A stretch of DNA of 64,000 nt from Sporosarcina sp. P32b (GTDB lineage: Bacteria; Bacillota; Bacilli; Bacillales_A; Planococcaceae). The stretch covers positions 62,001-126,000 of the forward strand of contig NZ_PDZB01000003.1 in the NCBI RefSeq assembly GCF_002743335.1, written 5' to 3'. Positions within the stretch are counted from its first letter, which is position 1; each line of letters opens with the position of its first letter. Below the pieces are notes generated by a model. That model searched no databases, was not told where the DNA came from, and saw nothing but the letters and a program-made list of their open reading frames with translations. Of this stretch, positions 36,134-44,896 are shown piece after piece. The position numbers and the translations under genes were made by a program.

Positions 36134-38068
36134 ATGCCAGAAAATATTCATTTAACATTTCCAGATGGAGCAGTAAAAGAATTCGAGGACGGCGTCACAA
36201 CAGAAGAAATTGCAGGCTCCATTAGTCCTGGATTGCGTAAAAGCGCATTGGCAGGAAAAATTGGAGATCAGCTGATCGATTTGAAATCACCAATCCATAC
36301 AGATGGAGATATTAGTATCATTACGCCAACATCAGATGAAGCATTGGAAATTCTGCGCCATAGTACGGCTCACCTTTTGGCACAAGCCGTCAAACGTAAA
36401 TTCCCAGATGCGAAACTTGGAATAGGGCCTACTATCGAAAATGGATTCTATTATGATATCGATTCACCTACACCGATTACAGCTGAAGACTTACCTGAAT
36501 TAGAAAAAGAAATGAAACGCATCATCGGTGAAAACTTGCCGGTCATTCGTCACGATGTATCCCGCGCTGAAGCCGAAAAACGTTTCAAAGAAATAGATGA
36601 TGAATACAAATTGGAACTTCTTGAAGCAATTCCTGAAGATCAACAAGTGTCCATTTATGAACAAGGTGAATTCTTTGACCTATGCCGTGGTATTCACGTC
36701 CCGTCTACAGGTAAACTAAAAGAATTTAAATTGTTAAGCATTGCAGGAGCTTATTGGAGAGGAAACTCTGATAACAAAATGCTTCAGCGTATCTACGGAA
36801 CAGCTTTCTTCAAAAAAGACGAGCTGAAAGAACACTTGCGTATGCTTGAAGAAGCGAAAGAGCGTGATCACCGAAAAATCGGTAAAGAATTGAATCTCTT
36901 CACGAATTCACAAAAAGTTGGACAAGGTCTTCCGTTATGGTTGCCAAAAGGCGCTACCATTCGCCGTGTAGTAGAGCGTTATATTGTAGATAAAGAAGAA
37001 AGACTAGGCTATCAGCACGTCTATACTCCGGTACTGGGAAGTGTAGATCTCTACAAAACTTCTGGTCACTGGGATCATTATCAAGATAGCATGTTCCCAA
37101 CAATGAGCATGGATAACGAAGATCTTGTTCTACGTCCAATGAACTGTCCTCACCACATGATGATTTATAAAAATGGTATTCATTCGTATCGTAACTTGCC
37201 ACTCCGTTTGGCAGAACTCGGCACAATGCACCGTTATGAAATGTCTGGAGCACTTTCAGGTCTCCAGCGTGTACGCGGAATGACATTGAACGATGCACAT
37301 ATCTTCGTGCGTCCAGATCAGATTAAAGAAGAGTTTAAACGTGTGGTCATGTTAATCATTGAAGTATATAAAGACTTCAATATCAAAGATTATTCATTCC
37401 GTCTATCGTATCGCGATCCTGAAGATACAACGAAATATTTTGATGACGATGAAATGTGGGAACGCGCACAAACGATGTTAAAAGAAGCAATGGATGAGAT
37501 GGAGCTTCCGTATACAGAAGAAGAAGGCGAAGCAGCATTCTACGGTCCGAAGTTAGATGTCCAAGTGAAAACAGCAATCGGCATGGAAGAGACACTTTCC
37601 ACTGCACAACTGGACTTCTTATTACCTGAGCGCTTCGACCTTACGTACATCGGAGAAGACGGCAAGCAACATCGTCCAGTCGTCATTCACAGAGGTGTCG
37701 TATCGACAATGGAACGTTTTGTTGCCTTCTTAATTGAAGAATACAAAGGCGCGTTCCCGACATGGTTAGCACCGATCCAAGTAGAACTCATCCCAGTATC
37801 ACCTGACGTTCACTTTGATTATGCAGAGAGCGTTAAAGAAAAACTGACAATGGCAGGCTTCCGAGTAGACGTAGACAGCCGTGATGAGAAGATTGGTTAT
37901 AAAATCCGTGAAGCACAAGTACAAAAAGTTCCATACATGCTTGTACTAGGAGATCGTGAAATGGAAGCCGGCGAAGTCAACGTTCGTAAATACGGTGAAC
38001 AAAATTCTGAAAGTATGTCATTCGACGCGTTCCTTGAGTTAATCAAAGAAGACGTGAAGAAAGACTAA
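36134..38068 (+). CDS. thrS: Threonine-tRNA ligase
   Basis: Charges tRNA-Thr. The 644-residue protein has an N-terminal TGS domain (1-63), an editing domain ([16 protein letters not shown]), the class II catalytic core with [39 protein letters not shown] and a C-terminal anticodon-binding domain ([22 protein letters not shown]). AAAGGGAG precedes the ATG. Expression is controlled by the T-box immediately upstream. Confidence 0.97.
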   Translation: MPENIHLTFPDGAVKEFEDGVTTEEIAGSISPGLRKSALAGKIGDQLIDLKSPIHTDGDISIITPTSDEALEILRHSTAHLLAQAVKRKFPDAKLGIGPTIENGFYYDIDSPTPITAEDLPELEKEMKRIIGENLPVIRHDVSRAEAEKRFKEIDDEYKLELLEAIPEDQQVSIYEQGEFFDLCRGIHVPSTGKLKEFKLLSIAGAYWRGNSDNKMLQRIYGTAFFKKDELKEHLRMLEEAKERDHRKIGKELNLFTNSQKVGQGLPLWLPKGATIRRVVERYIVDKEERLGYQHVYTPVLGSVDLYKTSGHWDHYQDSMFPTMSMDNEDLVLRPMNCPHHMMIYKNGIHSYRNLPLRLAELGTMHRYEMSGALSGLQRVRGMTLNDAHIFVRPDQIKEEFKRVVMLIIEVYKDFNIKDYSFRLSYRDPEDTTKYFDDDEMWERAQTMLKEAMDEMELPYTEEEGEAAFYGPKLDVQVKTAIGMEETLSTAQLDFLLPERFDLTYIGEDGKQHRPVVIHRGVVSTMERFVAFLIEEYKGAFPTWLAPIQVELIPVSPDVHFDYAESVKEKLTMAGFRVDVDSRDEKIGYKIREAQVQKVPYMLVLGDREMEAGEVNVRKYGEQNSESMSFDAFLELIKEDVKKD

Positions 38069-38135
38069 AAGAAGAAATAAGTACCTTGCATCTGTTTTTT
38101 TAGGAATGCTTTCCACTTATTACACAAGGCTTTAT

Positions 38136-38203
38136 GCGGTAGGCGTAGCGATGAGCCAGACAAGAGTTCATCTTGTCTGGGTTCAATCGCGTTAACCAGC
38201 CGC
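38136..38203. other. Nested inverted repeats in the thrS-infC spacer
   Basis: Three nested stems: GCGG/CCGC (38136-38139 with 38200-38203), GCGAT/ATCGC (38148-38152 with 38186-38190) and a perfect 9-bp CCAGACAAG/CTTGTCTGG (38156-38164 with 38172-38180). No T run follows. It could be a structured RNA of about 70 nt or part of the thrS 3' end; function unknown. Confidence 0.4.
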
Positions 38204-38266
38204 AAGCGTTGAAGTGGGGTTAAAGCTGTTATTTATTCCGCATTTCTAAAGTGTTTAAAATAGTAG

Positions 38267-38295
38267 TTGCAATTCAATTTAATATGCGCTATACT
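38267..38295 (+). promoter_or_regulatory. Upstream promoter P1 of the infC operon
   Basis: TTGCAA (38267-38272), 17-bp spacer, TATACT (38290-38295). A perfect 14-bp palindrome follows it at 38303-38316. Confidence 0.65.
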
Positions 38296-38302
38296 TAAAA
38301 AG

Positions 38303-38316
38303 TTGAATTAATTCAA
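38303..38316. promoter_or_regulatory. Palindrome at the P1 start site
   Basis: TTGAATTAATTCAA is a perfect 14-bp palindrome located 8 bp after the -10 hexamer of P1, an operator-like position. Confidence 0.4.
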
Positions 38317-38355
38317 ACATAACCTGTGCATCCAACCATGAGATCTACAGAGTTA

Positions 38356-38384
38356 TTGACACTTGATACTAAAGATGTTATTAT
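38356..38384 (+). promoter_or_regulatory. Promoter P2 of the infC operon
   Basis: A consensus TTGACA (38356-38361), 17-bp spacer, TATTAT (38379-38384). It is the strongest-looking promoter in the window and drives the L20 leader. Confidence 0.8.
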
Positions 38385-38390
38385 TAATAA

Positions 38391-38560
38391 GGTTAACTGA
38401 ATACAGTTTGTGGTATAAGAAGAGGCTACCCGCTTCTCACCTGATCGACGCAATGAAGTTGTTGCCAGGTTAGCACAATAAGTTTATATCTATGCGTACT
38501 AGCATAGTATACTTACGCGGGTAGACAAATCATATTTGTCTACTTTTTTTATTTTGTAAA
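38391..38560 (+). promoter_or_regulatory. L20 leader (r-protein autoregulatory leader)
   Basis: GCTACCCG (38425-38432) can pair with CGGGTAG in GCGGGTAG (38517-38524), and part of that sequence is also the 5' arm of the terminator at 38521-38550. The two pairings are mutually exclusive. This is the arrangement of the Bacillus infC leader, where ribosomal protein L20 binds the leader and causes premature termination. Confidence 0.8.
38521..38550 (+). terminator. Regulatory terminator of the L20 leader
   Basis: GTAGACAAAT pairs perfectly with ATTTGTCTAC across CAT, followed by seven T, upstream of infC. Confidence 0.9.
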
Positions 38561-38646
38561 ATGGATAGACCTATGGGACTTTGAAATCGGAATTTCCGAT
38601 ATACCAAAACATGTATTCACGAGACAATATTCGGAGGTGGATTACT

Positions 38647-39165
38647 ATTAGCAAAGACATGTACGTAAATGATGGTATCCGAGCACGTGAGTTGCGACTA
38701 ATTGATCACAACGGCGAGCAACTCGGTATCAAAACACGTAATGAAGCTTTAGAAATTGCTGCTCAAGCAAACCTGGACTTAGTTCTTGTTGCTCCACAAG
38801 CGAAGCCCCCAGTAGCTCGTGTTATGGACCATGGAAAGTTCAAGTTCGAACAGCAAAAGAAAGAGCGTGAAGTACGTAAGAATCAAAAGATCATCAACGT
38901 AAAAGAAGTACGACTTAGCCCTACAATTGATGAGCATGATTTCCAAACGAAACTTCGTAACGGAATCAAGTTCCTTGAAAATGGGGATAAGGTAAAAGCT
39001 TCGATTCGTTTCCGCGGTCGTGCGATTACGCACAAAGAAATTGGCCAACGAGTACTTGATCGCTTTGCAGAAGCTTGTAAAGAAGTTGCAACTGTTGAAG
39101 TAAAACCAAAAATGGAAGGTCGGAGCATGTTCTTAATACTTGCCCCACTTGCCGAGAAACAGTAA
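38647..39165 (+). CDS. infC: Translation initiation factor IF-3
   Basis: Prevents 70S subunit association and checks start-codon pairing. I place the start at ATT 38647, 9 nt after GGAGG, giving a 172-residue protein beginning (M)[19 protein letters not shown], aligned with Bacillus IF-3; the frame is open upstream but without coding resemblance. AUU starts on infC are a known autoregulatory device. The core ([24 protein letters not shown]) and C-terminal domain ([20 protein letters not shown]) are complete. First gene of infC-rpmI-rplT. Confidence 0.95.
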   Translation: MSKDMYVNDGIRARELRLIDHNGEQLGIKTRNEALEIAAQANLDLVLVAPQAKPPVARVMDHGKFKFEQQKKEREVRKNQKIINVKEVRLSPTIDEHDFQTKLRNGIKFLENGDKVKASIRFRGRAITHKEIGQRVLDRFAEACKEVATVEVKPKMEGRSMFLILAPLAEKQ

Positions 39166-39203
39166 CAGTAAGAGTAACACGAACAATTTAGGAGGAACAG
39201 AAC

Positions 39204-39404
39204 ATGCCAAAAATGAAAACTCACCGCGGTTCCGCGAAACGTTTCAAAAGAACTGGATCTGGTAAATTAAAACGTGGCCGTGCTTACACAAGTCACCTAT
39301 TTGCTAACAAATCTACGAAGGCTAAGCGTCACTTACGTAAGTCTTCACTAGTTTCTTCAGGCGATTACAAGCGTATTCGCGAAATGCTAACAAACATGAA
39401 GTAA
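39204..39404 (+). CDS. rpmI: 50S ribosomal protein L35
   Basis: A basic 66-residue ribosomal protein, beginning [24 protein letters not shown], full length for L35. AGGAGG precedes the ATG. It lies between infC and rplT, the conserved order. Confidence 0.98.
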   Translation: MPKMKTHRGSAKRFKRTGSGKLKRGRAYTSHLFANKSTKAKRHLRKSSLVSSGDYKRIREMLTNMK

Positions 39405-39446
39405 GACCGAACACACACTTATAGGATAAGCAGGAGGTAATGCACT

Positions 39447-39806
39447 ATGCCACGCGTAAAAGGTGGAACAGTAACGCGCAAGCGTCATAAAAAAGTATTG
39501 AAATTAGCAAAAGGTTATTTCGGTTCAAAACATAGACTTTATAAGGTAGCAAACCAACAGGTAATGAAATCTTATAACTATGCTTACCGTGACCGTCGTA
39601 ACAAAAAACGTGATTTCCGTAGACTATGGATCACACGTATCAACGCGGCTGCTCGTGTGAATGGTATTTCATACAGCACATTAATGCACGGCTTGAAAGT
39701 AGCTGGCATCGATGTTAACCGTAAGATGCTTGCAGAACTTGCAGTGACAGATGCACCAGCATTTGCACAACTTGCAGAAACAGCAAAAAAATCTGTAGCA
39801 AAATAA
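39447..39806 (+). CDS. rplT: 50S ribosomal protein L20
   Basis: A 119-residue 23S rRNA-binding protein beginning [29 protein letters not shown]. By the Bacillus model it also represses its own operon through the leader upstream of infC. CAGGAGG precedes the ATG. A terminator follows directly. Confidence 0.98.
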   Translation: MPRVKGGTVTRKRHKKVLKLAKGYFGSKHRLYKVANQQVMKSYNYAYRDRRNKKRDFRRLWITRINAAARVNGISYSTLMHGLKVAGIDVNRKMLAELAVTDAPAFAQLAETAKKSVAK

Positions 39807-39814
39807 GATGAACC

Positions 39815-39865
39815 AAAATCCACTTTCGTTTTCATTCTTATATGGAAATGAAGGTGGATTTTTTT
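39815..39865 (+). terminator. Terminator after rplT
   Basis: AAATCCAC-TTC...TTTTCAT pairs imperfectly with ATGAA-GGTGGATTT, followed by T residues. The next gene's GGAGG begins 5 nt after the T run. Confidence 0.8.
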
Positions 39866-39885
39866 CGTATGGAGGAATGGCTGAA

Positions 39886-40176
39886 ATGGCGCAAACTCTA
39901 TTGATTTATATGGTCATCCTGTCACTCTGGGCATTTGGGGCAATGGGATACGATAAAAGACAAGCTCAAAAGAAGAAGCAACGTGTGCCTGAGCGAAACT
40001 TATGGCTACTAGCATTGCTTGGCGGTGGAGTAGGTGCGTACTTTGGCATGCAATTCTTTCATCACAAAACAAGAAAGACCAATTTCCGTATTGGATTTCT
40101 TCTTCTGATGATGGTGGATATTGTGTTGCTACTTGCTATATATGGTGTGAAATTGCCAACGACAATGACATTTTGA
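39886..40176 (+). CDS. ysdA: DUF1294 membrane protein (YsdA type)
   Basis: A 96-residue membrane protein with three TMs and the DUF1294 pattern: WAFGAMGYDKRQAQ, RVPERNLWLLALLGGGVGAYFGMQFFHHKTRKTNFR. The ATG at 39886 is 10 nt after GGAGG; an in-frame ATG at 39877 is too close to that site. It follows rplT as ysdA does in Bacillus, behind a terminator. Function unknown. Confidence 0.85.
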   Translation: MAQTLLIYMVILSLWAFGAMGYDKRQAQKKKQRVPERNLWLLALLGGGVGAYFGMQFFHHKTRKTNFRIGFLLLMMVDIVLLLAIYGVKLPTTMTF

Positions 40177-40178
40177 TA

Positions 40179-40214
40179 TAAAAAAGCGGAAATAGCTAGT
40201 CTTAGCTATTTCCG
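40179..40214 (-). terminator. Terminator of the ysdB-like gene (minus strand)
   Basis: CGGAAATAGCTA pairs perfectly with TAGCTATTTCCG across GTCT; the T run is on the minus strand. It may also end the plus-strand ysdA transcript. Confidence 0.85.
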
Positions 40215-40219
40215 TCTAC

Positions 40220-40600
40220 TCAAGAATTCATTAATTGTTCAATGGGGTTCTTCCAATTGATCTCGGCATGAGGATAATTCGTCCGTACTTCGGATTCAAG
40301 GAAATGAAAGTCCTCTTTCGTCATACCTTGTAACTTTGCCTCATTTTTCACCCAAATGAAAATGGAAACAACATCAAAGGAATCAGTCGTGGTGCCTAAA
40401 TATTTCTCACCTTCAAACATCGCACCTTTATACGTAATAAAGAAGTTTTTACGGATGTTTTTAATGTCATCATAAAAATAATATTGTTCTTTTTCATACG
40501 CTTCGTCCAGCTTTCGCTTAGCGTCTGTCAAATAGCGAATTCCGGCATAAAATAAATAAATCACAAGTGCTATAATAAAGACGCGGATCAATAAAACCAT
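40220..40600 (-). CDS. Membrane-anchored protein, YsdB type
   Basis: A 126-residue protein with one N-terminal TM (about 3-22) and a soluble domain containing KNIRKNFFITYKGAMFEGEKYLGTTTDSFDVVSIFIWVKN. Position next to ysdA, size and this motif match B. subtilis YsdB, which has been linked to the sigma-W pathway. It is convergent with ysdA. The mechanism is not evident from sequence. Confidence 0.75.
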   Translation of the reverse strand: MVLLIRVFIIALVIYLFYAGIRYLTDAKRKLDEAYEKEQYYFYDDIKNIRKNFFITYKGAMFEGEKYLGTTTDSFDVVSIFIWVKNEAKLQGMTKEDFHFLESEVRTNYPHAEINWKNPIEQLMNS

Positions 40601-40693
40601 GAAATCAGCTCCTGCAAACGATATAGTACTTTACTATACGGATGAGCATGAGAAAAGGTTTCATTTTATAATAAAATGGTGGAGGGAATTTGA

Positions 40694-41179
40694 ATGAAAT
40701 TACATCAACTATTTGAAATGCAAAGAGCGCTTGATACATATATTCAAAAAAATCATCAAACGAATGAGACGTTTACTGAAAGAGGTTTGGCATTAGTAGT
40801 CGAACTTTCCGAGTTAGCTAACGAAACACGTTGTTTTAAATTCTGGAGCACAAAAGGTCCATCAGCAGATGACGTCATTTTAGAAGAATATGTAGATTCT
40901 ATTCATTTCTTATTGTCTTTAGGAATTGAAAAAGGCTTTGAAGGATTGGAAGAATGGCCAACAGGCGAGGCTACAGATCAAAATCTGACACAACAATTCA
41001 TTCAAACAGGCCAAGCTATTTATGCATTTTTGGATTCATTAACATTTGAAGATTATAAAAAAATCTGGGTGAATTACGGTGTACTTGCGAATACGCTCGG
41101 ATTTACTGAAGAACAAATTATTCAAGCTTATATTGATAAAAATGAAGAAAACTACGCACGTCAAAGAAGCGGCTATTAA
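40694..41179 (+). CDS. dUTP diphosphatase, all-alpha (MazG-like) family
   Basis: A 161-residue all-helical dUTPase of the dimeric/MazG-like superfamily. The metal-binding acidic motif is visible as ALVVELSELANETRCFKFW followed by EEYVDSIHFLLSLG (E-x2-E ... E-x2-D). It hydrolyses dUTP to dUMP and keeps uracil out of DNA. GGTGGAGGGAA precedes the ATG. It is a single gene, oriented away from ysdB. Related enzymes occur in phages, but no other phage gene is nearby. Confidence 0.85.
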   Translation: MKLHQLFEMQRALDTYIQKNHQTNETFTERGLALVVELSELANETRCFKFWSTKGPSADDVILEEYVDSIHFLLSLGIEKGFEGLEEWPTGEATDQNLTQQFIQTGQAIYAFLDSLTFEDYKKIWVNYGVLANTLGFTEEQIIQAYIDKNEENYARQRSGY

Positions 41180-41238
41180 CTGGTATCATTCACTTTTTAG
41201 TAATTTTAACTATAGTAAAAATTTCATAAATAAATAAA

Positions 41239-41268
41239 TTGACAAGAAGACTGTTTTGATAATAAAAT
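41239..41268 (+). promoter_or_regulatory. Promoter of the XRE regulator gene
   Basis: TTGACA (41239-41244), 18-bp spacer, TAAAAT (41263-41268). Confidence 0.6.
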
Positions 41269-41301
41269 TAATACAATACAGGTCATACAGGGGGTATTTC
41301 G

Positions 41302-41790
41302 TTGAACGAATGGAGTAAGGATGATTTTGGATTGCGTTTGAAAGCACTGAGAGAACGTCGGGGACTATCGATGATGGCATTTGGCGCGGCAATCGGCACA
41401 TCGGCTAGCCGAATTAAAGATTGGGAACGTGGCAAGAACGCACCGTCCGCTGCATGGATCGCTAAAATTTCAGAGCGTTTTTCTGTTTCTACCGATGAGT
41501 TAATTATGGGGGAGGTAACATTTACTCCATATTTTAAAGCGACAGGTAATACAGTAGAATCACTCTATGATCGTCTACGTGAAACGATGAATGTCGAATC
41601 CTCTGGTAAATGGCCAACAGAAATTGATGAGCTATATGCAGAAATCGACGTGGTGAATAAAGAGAAGTATCGCAGCGGTAAAGGACGTCGATCAGCTGAA
41701 AAAGAGCTGATGGAGTTAGCTATCCGTCTTCCTAAGAAAGATGTACTAGAACTACTCGAGCTTGCTAAATATAAAAGACGTACACTATAA
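41302..41790 (+). CDS. XRE-family helix-turn-helix protein
   Basis: A 162-residue protein with an N-terminal Cro/C1-type HTH (about 8-65: LKALRERRGLSMMAFGAAIGTSASRIKDWERGKNAPS) and a C-terminal helical region of unknown type rich in Glu and Lys. It starts with TTG at 41302 behind AGGGGG. It stands alone between the dUTPase gene and a dehydrogenase, with its own promoter and terminator, so its target is not indicated by context. Confidence 0.75.
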   Translation: MNEWSKDDFGLRLKALRERRGLSMMAFGAAIGTSASRIKDWERGKNAPSAAWIAKISERFSVSTDELIMGEVTFTPYFKATGNTVESLYDRLRETMNVESSGKWPTEIDELYAEIDVVNKEKYRSGKGRRSAEKELMELAIRLPKKDVLELLELAKYKRRTL

Positions 41791-41836
41791 AACGATGTCC
41801 CTTGAAGTAATTATACTTCGAGGGGCATCGTTTTTA
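41790..41836 (+). terminator. Terminator after the XRE regulator gene
   Basis: AAACGATG-CCC-TGAAGT pairs with ACTTCG-GGG-CATCGTTT, followed by five T. Confidence 0.88.
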
Positions 41837-42060
41837 CATAGACCTGACGTTTAAAAATATAAGTGGGATAAGCATGGAGAGTACGAAGGGATGGAAGCTC
41901 CAGAAATCGCACCCTCCGAAGCGCAAATCCCCACCCTAACATCCCGTCAGCCACACCCTTTATTCCCAAATAATTATTAATCAAATAGCGTGAAATGTAG
42001 GAAAATAGAAAGAAATGCGTTATGATAGAATCGTAGATAAACCCAAGGAGGATGAATTGA

Positions 42061-43044
42061 TTGAAAGCATTCGTTCATGAAAATGGTGTGTTGCACTATA
42101 CAGATATCGCCGATCCCTCGGCTGGAAAAGGTGAAGTAATTGTCGCATTGAAAACAGCAGGACTCAATCGACGTGATACGGCTATACCCAAACGACGTGG
42201 GGACGCTAAAGAACCATTGGCATTAGGCTCAGACGGCGCAGGCACGATCGAATCAATCGGAGAAGGTGTAACCGGTTGGAATGTTGGAGATGAAGTCATT
42301 ATCAATCCAGCACTTCGATGGTTCGAAGAAAGCGATGCGCCACCGGCTGAATTTGATATTCTAGGTATGCCAGATCATGGTACGTTTGCTGAAAAGATTT
42401 GCATATCTTCAGAACAGCTAGAGAAAAAGCCATCACATCTTACATGGAATGAAGCTGCAGTCATCGCTCTAGCAGGGCTTACAGGTTATCGAGCATTGGT
42501 GACGAGGGGCCGTATAGAAGAAGGACAAACCGTCTTTATTCCTGGAGCAGGAAGTGGAGTCGCGACCTATATGATTCAATTTGCGAAGAAAATGGGAGCG
42601 CGTGTTATCGTATCTTCAAGAAGTGAAGATAAAAGAAAACACGCAATAAAAATTGGTGCAGATGTAGCACTTGATACGAATAGTGATTGGCCAACCGAAC
42701 TAAAAGATGAACATGTGGATCTTGTGATTGAGAGTGTGGGAAGAGCAACATTCAATCGTTCTCTTGAAATTCTTAAAAAAGGTGGTCGGATCGTAGTGTT
42801 TGGTGCAACGACAGAAGATACCGTCGAACTGAACTTACGCGAATTCTTTTATGGTCAGTATTCGTTACTAGGCACTACGATGGGAAGTCGTGAAGAATTA
42901 CGGGATATGTTAGCGTTAGTTGAAGAACATCAAATTCATCCTGTGATTGATTCAGTGATCCCTCTTGAAAAAGCAAATGAGGCATTTACTAAGCTAGATG
43001 ACAGTGTACAATTCGGTAAAATCGTTTTAGCCATTTCGAATTAA
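42061..43044 (+). CDS. Medium-chain NAD(P)-dependent oxidoreductase
   Basis: A 327-residue MDR-family enzyme: GroES-like domain with [13 protein letters not shown] and [24 protein letters not shown], and a Rossmann domain with [27 protein letters not shown]. No structural-zinc cysteines are present, so it is closer to quinone-reductase-like enzymes than to zinc alcohol dehydrogenases. Start is TTG at 42061 behind AAGGAGG. The substrate cannot be deduced. It lies 25 bp before fhs and may be co-transcribed with it. Confidence 0.85.
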   Translation: MKAFVHENGVLHYTDIADPSAGKGEVIVALKTAGLNRRDTAIPKRRGDAKEPLALGSDGAGTIESIGEGVTGWNVGDEVIINPALRWFEESDAPPAEFDILGMPDHGTFAEKICISSEQLEKKPSHLTWNEAAVIALAGLTGYRALVTRGRIEEGQTVFIPGAGSGVATYMIQFAKKMGARVIVSSRSEDKRKHAIKIGADVALDTNSDWPTELKDEHVDLVIESVGRATFNRSLEILKKGGRIVVFGATTEDTVELNLREFFYGQYSLLGTTMGSREELRDMLALVEEHQIHPVIDSVIPLEKANEAFTKLDDSVQFGKIVLAISN

Positions 43045-43069
43045 ACAATATAACCGGTATAGAAAGGCA

Positions 43070-44758
43070 GTGGAAGTAGTGACGAAAGAAGTAAAGACAC
43101 TGACGGATTTGGAAATTGCTTCAAAAGCAACTATGCAACCCATTGAGGATATTGCAGATAAAGCAGGAATTCCATTGGATGCACTAGAGCTATATGGTAA
43201 GTACAAAGCGAAAATCAATGTAGACCTCATTCCAAAACAAACTTCACAAGCCAAAGTTATACTCGTAACTGCTACTAGTCCAACACCGGCTGGAGAAGGA
43301 AAATCGACAGTGACTGTTGGTCTTGGCGACGCACTTTCCCGTTTAGGTAAGAAAACAATGGTTGCATTACGTGAACCTTCATTAGGACCGGTAATGGGGG
43401 TCAAAGGTGGAGCGACGGGCGGTGGCTTCTCACAAGTACTGCCTATGGAAGACATCAATCTGCACTTCACTGGAGACCTTCATGCCATTACGACGGTAAA
43501 CAACGCATTGAGCGCTATGATCGATAACCATTTGCATCAGGGGAATGTGTTACACATTGATCCTCGCCGCATTACATGGAAGCGCGTCATGGATATGAAT
43601 GACCGTGCGCTTCGTCATGTGACGATTGGTTTAGGTGGGCCGTCACAAGGCGTGCCACGCGAAGATGGCTTCGATATTACAGTTGCATCCGAAATCATGG
43701 CTGTATTCTGTCTGGCGACTAGTTTGCAAGACTTGAAAGAGCGCTTGTCCGATATCGTGATCGGCTATACGTATGAAAAAGAAGCTGTGACTGTGCGTGA
43801 TTTAGGTGTAGAGGGTGCGTTGACGCTTCTGCTTAAAGATGCATTCAAACCCAATCTCGTCCAAACGATCGAAGGTACGCCAGCTTTAATTCACGGTGGA
43901 CCGTTTGCAAATATTGCGCATGGTTGTAATTCGTTGATCGCAACGAATACAGCCCGTAATCTGGCTGACTATGTCGTGACAGAAGCAGGATTCGGATCGG
44001 ATTTAGGCGCAGAAAAGTTTATGGACATTAAAGCGCGCATCGGTAAATTCCAACCGGATGCAGTCGTTCTTGTGACAACGATTCGTGCGCTCAAAATGCA
44101 TGGCGGAGTAGCCAAGCAGGAATTAAAAGCTGAGAATAGTCAAGCTGTAGAAAATGGTTTAGTCAATTTGGAAAAGCATGTTGAGACGATTCTATCGTTC
44201 GGAGTGCAGCCTGTCGTCGCGCTTAATCGTTTTGTAGGGGACTCCGATAATGAATTGCAGAAAGTCCAGAAGTGGTGCCAAGATCATGACGTGAAAATGG
44301 CTTTAACTGATGTCTGGCAAGACGGTGGAGCAGGCGGGGAAGCATTGGCGAAAGAAGTCCTAAAAGTGATGGAAGAGCCAAATAATTTCGCACCGATCTA
44401 TGAAGTAGAGCAATCAGTAGAAGAAAAACTCACAGCGATTGTTCAAAAAGTATATGGTGGCACAGGCATCGTATTGACCGATCAAGCAAAGAAAGATTTA
44501 GCCGAAATCAAAAAGAATGGCTGGGATCTATTGCCGGTCTGTATGGCGAAGACTCAGTACTCGTTTTCCGACGATCCAAAAAAGTTAGGACGTCCGACAG
44601 ATTTTTCCATCACAATCCGCAATATTTTACCGAAACTGGGTGCAGGATTCTTAGTTTGTCTAACAGGCGACATCATGACTATGCCTGGTTTACCAAAAAA
44701 ACCGGCAGCACTCAATATGGATGTCGATTCGGCCGGTAATGCGAAAGGGTTAATGTGA
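43070..44758 (+). CDS. fhs: Formate-tetrahydrofolate ligase
   Basis: Makes 10-formyl-THF from formate, THF and ATP, feeding purine and formyl-Met synthesis. The 562-residue protein has the P-loop [40 protein letters not shown] and the C-terminal [15 protein letters not shown]. The start is uncertain: GTG at 43070 or GTG at 43079; neither has a strong ribosome binding site. A terminator follows. Confidence 0.95.
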   Translation: MEVVTKEVKTLTDLEIASKATMQPIEDIADKAGIPLDALELYGKYKAKINVDLIPKQTSQAKVILVTATSPTPAGEGKSTVTVGLGDALSRLGKKTMVALREPSLGPVMGVKGGATGGGFSQVLPMEDINLHFTGDLHAITTVNNALSAMIDNHLHQGNVLHIDPRRITWKRVMDMNDRALRHVTIGLGGPSQGVPREDGFDITVASEIMAVFCLATSLQDLKERLSDIVIGYTYEKEAVTVRDLGVEGALTLLLKDAFKPNLVQTIEGTPALIHGGPFANIAHGCNSLIATNTARNLADYVVTEAGFGSDLGAEKFMDIKARIGKFQPDAVVLVTTIRALKMHGGVAKQELKAENSQAVENGLVNLEKHVETILSFGVQPVVALNRFVGDSDNELQKVQKWCQDHDVKMALTDVWQDGGAGGEALAKEVLKVMEEPNNFAPIYEVEQSVEEKLTAIVQKVYGGTGIVLTDQAKKDLAEIKKNGWDLLPVCMAKTQYSFSDDPKKLGRPTDFSITIRNILPKLGAGFLVCLTGDIMTMPGLPKKPAALNMDVDSAGNAKGLM

Positions 44759-44779
44759 TAACATCCTTAGAAGAGAAAT

Positions 44780-44818
44780 AAAGAAGCGAAGAGCCATTAC
44801 GGCTTTTTGCTTTTTATC
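44780..44818 (+). terminator. Terminator after fhs
   Basis: AGC-AA-AGCC pairs with GGCT-TT-GCT, followed by TTTTT. Confidence 0.75.
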
Positions 44819-44832
44819 AAAAGTTGATTTAT

Positions 44833-44879
44833 AAAAAGGATGTACAGAAAGTCGTCAACACGACATTCTGTACATCCTT
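44833..44879 (-). terminator. Terminator of the M3 peptidase gene (minus strand)
   Basis: AAGGATGTACAGAA-GTCGT pairs with ACGAC-TTCTGTACATCCTT around CAAC; the T run is on the minus strand. Confidence 0.9.
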
Positions 44880-44896
44880 ATTTGTAATCACAAAAA

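Noticed and set aside
38136-38208. Possible tRNA gene
   Set aside because: Length of about 70 nt and GGTTCAATC recall a T arm, but the stems do not form a cloverleaf, there is no anticodon arm in the right place, and no CCA-compatible acceptor stem.
38581-38646. 22-residue N-terminal extension of IF-3
   Set aside because: It has no similarity to IF-3 and lies ahead of the ribosome binding site; the ATT at 38647 aligns with Bacillus IF-3.
40694-41790. Prophage remnant (dUTPase plus XRE regulator)
   Set aside because: Both families can be phage-derived, but no integrase, structural gene or attachment repeat is nearby and base composition is ordinary.
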